Shown in pieces: positions 61,036-64,000 of a DNA stretch of 64,000 nt. The stretch is taken from contig JAFGVD010000003.1 of NCBI GenBank assembly GCA_016938135.1, positions 1 to 64,000 of the forward strand. The letters are read 5' to 3'. Both the position numbers and the translations under genes were made by a program. Each line of letters opens with the position of its first letter. Positions within the stretch are counted from its first letter, which is position 1. The notes under the pieces were generated by a model. That model did no database searches, had not been told where the DNA came from, and worked only from the letters and a program-made list of their open reading frames with translations. Origin of the DNA: Coriobacteriia bacterium. Lineage in GTDB: Bacteria > Actinomycetota > Coriobacteriia > Anaerosomatales > Anaerosomataceae.

Positions 61036-62604
61036 ATGGCTCCAGCCACCAAGGAAGCGCAGCGCGCCGAGCTTCACAAGACGATATGGCGGATCGCCAA
61101 CGCCCTTCGCGGGTCCGTCGATGGATGGGACTTCAAGACCTACGTCCTTGGTATCCTCTTCTACCGGTTCATCTCTGAGAACCTCACCGCCTATCTCAAC
61201 ATCCAGGAGCGCGCAGCGGGGCGTGCTGACTTCGACTACGCAAAGCTCTCGGATTCAGACGCTGAGTTCGGTCGCAGTGAGACGGTTGCCGAGAAGGGCT
61301 TCTACATTCTGCCGAGTGAGCTGTTCGTGAACGTTCGCAAGCATGCCGCACGCGACGAGAACCTCAACGAGACCCTCGAGCGGGTCTTCCGCAATATCGA
61401 GGGTTCGGCCGTGGGCGCCGACAGCGAAGATGATCTTAAGGGTCTCTTCGACGATCTTGACGTTAACAGCGCCAAGCTTGGTCAAAGCGTGGCCAAGCGC
61501 AACGAGAAGCTGGTCAAGCTGCTCGACGCGATCGGCGAGCTCGGGCTGGGCAACTTCGAGGACCACACCATCGATGCCTTTGGTGACGCGTATGAGTACC
61601 TTATGCAGATGTACGCGTCGAGCGCCGGCAAGTCGGGCGGCGAGTACTACACGCCGCAGGAAGTGGGCGAGCTACTCGCCCGCATCACCGTTGTGGGCAA
61701 GACCGAGGTAAACAAGGTCTACGACCCGGCGTGCGGCTCGGGGTCTCTGCTGCTGAAGTTCGCGAAGGTGCTGGGCAAGGAGAACGTCCGACAGGGCTTC
61801 TTTGGCCAGGAGATCAACCTGACCACGTACAACCTCGCGCGGATCAACATGTTCCTCCACGACGTGAACTACGAGCAGTTCGACCTCGCGCACGGCGACA
61901 CACTGACCGACCCGGCGCACTGGGACGACGAGCCGTTTGAGGCGATCGTCTCCAACCCGCCCTACTCCATCAAGTGGGATGGCAACGCCAACCCGCTCCT
62001 CATCAACGACCCGCGCTTCGCCCCGGCAGGCGTGCTGGCGCCCAAGTCCAAGGCGGACCTCGCCTTCACGATGCACATCCTGAGCTGGCTGTCGGTCGAC
62101 GGCACCGCGGCCATCGTCGAGTTCCCCGGCGTCCTCTACCGCGGCGGCGCGGAGCGCAAGATCCGCAAGTACCTCATCGACAACAACTACGTGGACACGG
62201 TCATCCAGCTCCCGCCGGACCTGTTCTTCGGCACCACCATCGCGACCTGCATCATCGTGCTCAAGAAGTCGAAGACCGACAATGCGACGCTCTTCATCGA
62301 CGCATCCGCCGAGTTCGTTCGAGGCGGCAACAAGAACAAACTCACCGAGGCAAACCGGCAGAAAGTCCTGGACGCCTTCGCCGCTCGCGAAGACGCCCAG
62401 TACTTCGCTCGCCTCGTTCCGAATACCGAGATCGCCGAGAACGACTACAACATCGCGGTGTCGTCGTACGTTGAACAGGAAGACACGCGCGTCGCGGTGG
62501 ACATCACCGTGCTGAACGCTGAGATCGCCCGCATCGTCATACACCAAACCGAGCTGCGCACCCAGATTGACGCAATTGTCGCGGACTTTGAGGGTACGTC
62601 GTGA
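61036..62604 (+). CDS. hsdM: Type I restriction-modification methyltransferase subunit
   Basis: Protein of 522 residues, ATG 61036 after GGGGAGGAA. The N-terminal helical domain (LHKTIWRIANALRGSVDGWDFK) and the methylase motifs GGEYYTPQEVGEL, YDPACGSGSLLL and NPPYSIKW define the adenine-N6 HsdM family. It methylates the sequence chosen by HsdS. The next gene starts inside its stop (GTGA). Confidence 0.95.
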   Translation: MAPATKEAQRAELHKTIWRIANALRGSVDGWDFKTYVLGILFYRFISENLTAYLNIQERAAGRADFDYAKLSDSDAEFGRSETVAEKGFYILPSELFVNVRKHAARDENLNETLERVFRNIEGSAVGADSEDDLKGLFDDLDVNSAKLGQSVAKRNEKLVKLLDAIGELGLGNFEDHTIDAFGDAYEYLMQMYASSAGKSGGEYYTPQEVGELLARITVVGKTEVNKVYDPACGSGSLLLKFAKVLGKENVRQGFFGQEINLTTYNLARINMFLHDVNYEQFDLAHGDTLTDPAHWDDEPFEAIVSNPPYSIKWDGNANPLLINDPRFAPAGVLAPKSKADLAFTMHILSWLSVDGTAAIVEFPGVLYRGGAERKIRKYLIDNNYVDTVIQLPPDLFFGTTIATCIIVLKKSKTDNATLFIDASAEFVRGGNKNKLTEANRQKVLDAFAAREDAQYFARLVPNTEIAENDYNIAVSSYVEQEDTRVAVDITVLNAEIARIVIHQTELRTQIDAIVADFEGTS

Positions 62605-63605
62605 GCAGCGAGATCGTTCTCTACCAACGCGATGACGGCACTACGGCGATTGAGGTCCGGCTCGAGGACGATACCGTCTGGGTCACCCAGGCTCAGCTAG
62701 TCGAGCTGTTCCAGAGTTCGAAGGCAAACATCAGTGAGCACATCAAGAACATCTTCCACGAGGGCGAACTGGATACTGAAGCAACTGTTCGGGATTTCCG
62801 AACAGTTCGCCAAGAGGGATCACGCCAGGTAGAACGCACACTCACCTATTACAACCTCGATGTGATTCTTTCGGTCGGCTACCGCGTCAAGAGCAGGGTC
62901 GCAACTCAGTTCCGCATCTGGGCCACCGAGCGTCTGCGTGAGTACCTCATCAAGGGCTTCATGATGGACGACGCCAAGCTTAAGAACCTTGGCGGCGGTG
63001 CCTACTGGCGCGAACTGCTTGAGCGTATCCGCGATATCCGCAGCAGCGAGAAGGTGCTCTACCGGCAGGTGCTTGACCTTTACGCAACAAGCGTCGACTA
63101 CGACCCGACAGCCGAAGAGACGGTGGAGTTCTTCAAGATCGTCCAGAACAAGCTGCACTACGCGGCCCATGGTCATACTGCCGCAGAGGTCATCGCCACG
63201 CGCGCCGATGCAAGCCGGCCCGATATGGGACTGACCTCCTTCGCGGGGGAGCACCCGCGCAAATCGGACGTGACTGTTGCGAAGAACTATCTGAATGAGA
63301 GCGAGCTCAAGAAGCTGAACACCCTGGTTTCCGCGTACTTCGACGCTGCTGAGTTTCGCGCCCAGAGCCACGAGCCTACACGCATGGGGGACTGGCTCGC
63401 GCATCTCGATCGCCTGATAGCCGCGATGGAAGCTCCGGTACTCACGAGTGCGGGCTCCGTCAGCCACAAACAGGCTGTCGCCAGAGCCGAGGGTGAGTAC
63501 GAGAAGTACCGGACGCTGTCAGAATCGGAGCACTCGGATGTCGAGCGCGCGTATCTTGACGCGGTGAAGCGCGCCCAGCACCGGCTCGAAGGGGGGCAGC
63601 AATGA
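62601..63605 (+). CDS. RhuM-family protein in the restriction locus
   Basis: Protein of 334 residues from GTG 62601, overlapping hsdM by 4 nt. The start EIVLYQRDDGTTAIEVRLEDDTVWVTQAQLVELF leads into a helix-turn-helix-like Fic-associated/RhuM domain (NISEHIKNIFHEGEL, YNLDVILSVGYRVKS). These genes often lie inside type I systems between hsdM and hsdS. Its role is unknown; it may be a regulatory or anti-phage component. It overlaps hsdS by 4 nt (ATGA). Confidence 0.85.
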   Translation: MSSEIVLYQRDDGTTAIEVRLEDDTVWVTQAQLVELFQSSKANISEHIKNIFHEGELDTEATVRDFRTVRQEGSRQVERTLTYYNLDVILSVGYRVKSRVATQFRIWATERLREYLIKGFMMDDAKLKNLGGGAYWRELLERIRDIRSSEKVLYRQVLDLYATSVDYDPTAEETVEFFKIVQNKLHYAAHGHTAAEVIATRADASRPDMGLTSFAGEHPRKSDVTVAKNYLNESELKKLNTLVSAYFDAAEFRAQSHEPTRMGDWLAHLDRLIAAMEAPVLTSAGSVSHKQAVARAEGEYEKYRTLSESEHSDVERAYLDAVKRAQHRLEGGQQ

Positions 63606-64000
63606 GCCGCATCGACGAGCTGATCAGGGAGCTATGTCCGAACGGAACCCCGTTCGAGTCGATCGGAGCCGTCGTCTATCGCGGAAGCACAATCCGCTGG
63701 GGTGACGTCGCCGGCGAAGAGTTCCAGTACATCGACCTTACGTCAGTCGATCGCGTCACACATGCAATCACCGAAACCCAGACGATCTCCAGCAAAGATG
63801 CGCCGAGCCGAGCCCAGCAAATCGTGCGCGAGGGGGATGTGATCTTCGGAACGACTCGCCCGATGTTGAAGCGATACACCGCGATACCGGCTGAGTACGA
63901 CGGACAAATCGCCAGCACTGGGTACTGTGTTCTGCGGCCGCAACAAGAGCGCATCCTCACGAACTTCCTATTCCACTTGCTCGGCACGGCTGAGTTCTAT
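63602..64000 (+). CDS. hsdS: Type I restriction specificity subunit, partial
   Basis: The frame from ATG 63602 remains open to the right edge (133 codons). RIDELIRELCPNG at the start and REGDVIFGTTRPMLKRY in the first target-recognition domain are typical of HsdS. It gives the DNA sequence specificity of the complex. The second domain and any hsdR gene would lie beyond the window. Confidence 0.88.
   Translation, partial: MSRIDELIRELCPNGTPFESIGAVVYRGSTIRWGDVAGEEFQYIDLTSVDRVTHAITETQTISSKDAPSRAQQIVREGDVIFGTTRPMLKRYTAIPAEYDGQIASTGYCVLRPQQERILTNFLFHLLGTAEFY

Noticed and set aside
1-64000. tRNA, rRNA or CRISPR
   Set aside because: I saw no clover-leaf, conserved rRNA block or regular spaced repeat in the intergenic stretches.

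Overview
The window is high-GC DNA from what looks like a strictly anaerobic, Gram-positive-type bacterium, most like the Coriobacteriia/anaerobic actinobacterial lineages. The pointers are ornithine fermentation by a B12/PLP aminomutase, two tungsten/molybdenum aldehyde oxidoreductases (AOR), a selenocysteine-containing glutaredoxin, many lipoproteins and Tat substrates, and an RND pump without a visible outer-membrane partner. The taxonomic call is inference from gene content only. No rRNA, tRNA, CRISPR array or transposase was seen.

Layout. 1-3.7 kb: the start of a glutaredoxin-like gene with an in-frame UGA (selenocysteine) and a SECIS hairpin, a divergent FAD dehydrogenase, and a two-gene ABC exporter. 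3.8-10.2 kb: the oxidative ornithine fermentation genes ord-ortA-ortB and oraS-oraE, interrupted by an ArsR regulator and a membrane thioredoxin. Two more members lie further on: a MutL/GlmL-type ASKHA protein at 22.3 kb and an ornithine racemase at 29.9 kb. 10.2-13.6 kb: a lipoprotein, an unknown protein, a histidine-kinase-like protein without the phosphoacceptor His, and an NmrA-like reductase. 13.7-16.4 kb: a molybdate/tungstate ABC importer behind a candidate Moco/Tuco-type leader RNA. 17.2-21.2 kb: a 1335-residue exported protein with two CxxCH haem motifs. 21.2-34.7 kb: a metallo-beta-lactamase lipoprotein, an RND pump with its MarR regulator, an AOR, an M6 metalloprotease and a PQQ-dehydrogenase-fold lipoprotein.

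34.9-42.3 kb holds the most unusual locus. A 134-residue precursor-like protein (30-residue acidic leader, embedded Tat motif, lipobox, Pro/Glu linker, Cys-rich tail with three CxC pairs) is followed by six tightly coupled genes: four radical SAM enzymes with Cys-rich C-termini, a peptidase-U32-like protein with six Cys, and a HemW-like radical SAM protein. This looks like a ribosomally synthesised peptide or protein-cofactor maturation system in which the product leaves by Tat and is lipid anchored. No ABC exporter or leader protease is present.

42.3-51.2 kb: a degenerate Fic protein, a relic of a second Fic gene, three paralogues of an unknown C-terminal domain, and between them an operon for a membrane cytochrome b, a Tat-type polyferredoxin and a second AOR. 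Two gene-poor stretches here (48.77-49.06 and 49.55-49.97 kb) are dense in inverted repeats. 51.2-60.1 kb: a VapBC-like toxin-antitoxin pair, a frameshifted gene, a DUF4956/VTC/DUF4353 surface operon, a two-component system, a NERD protein and a decayed endonuclease gene. 60.1-64 kb: an XRE regulator, a small membrane peptide, and a type I restriction locus (hsdM, a RhuM-like gene, the start of hsdS) that runs off the right edge. The type I R subunit is not in the window.
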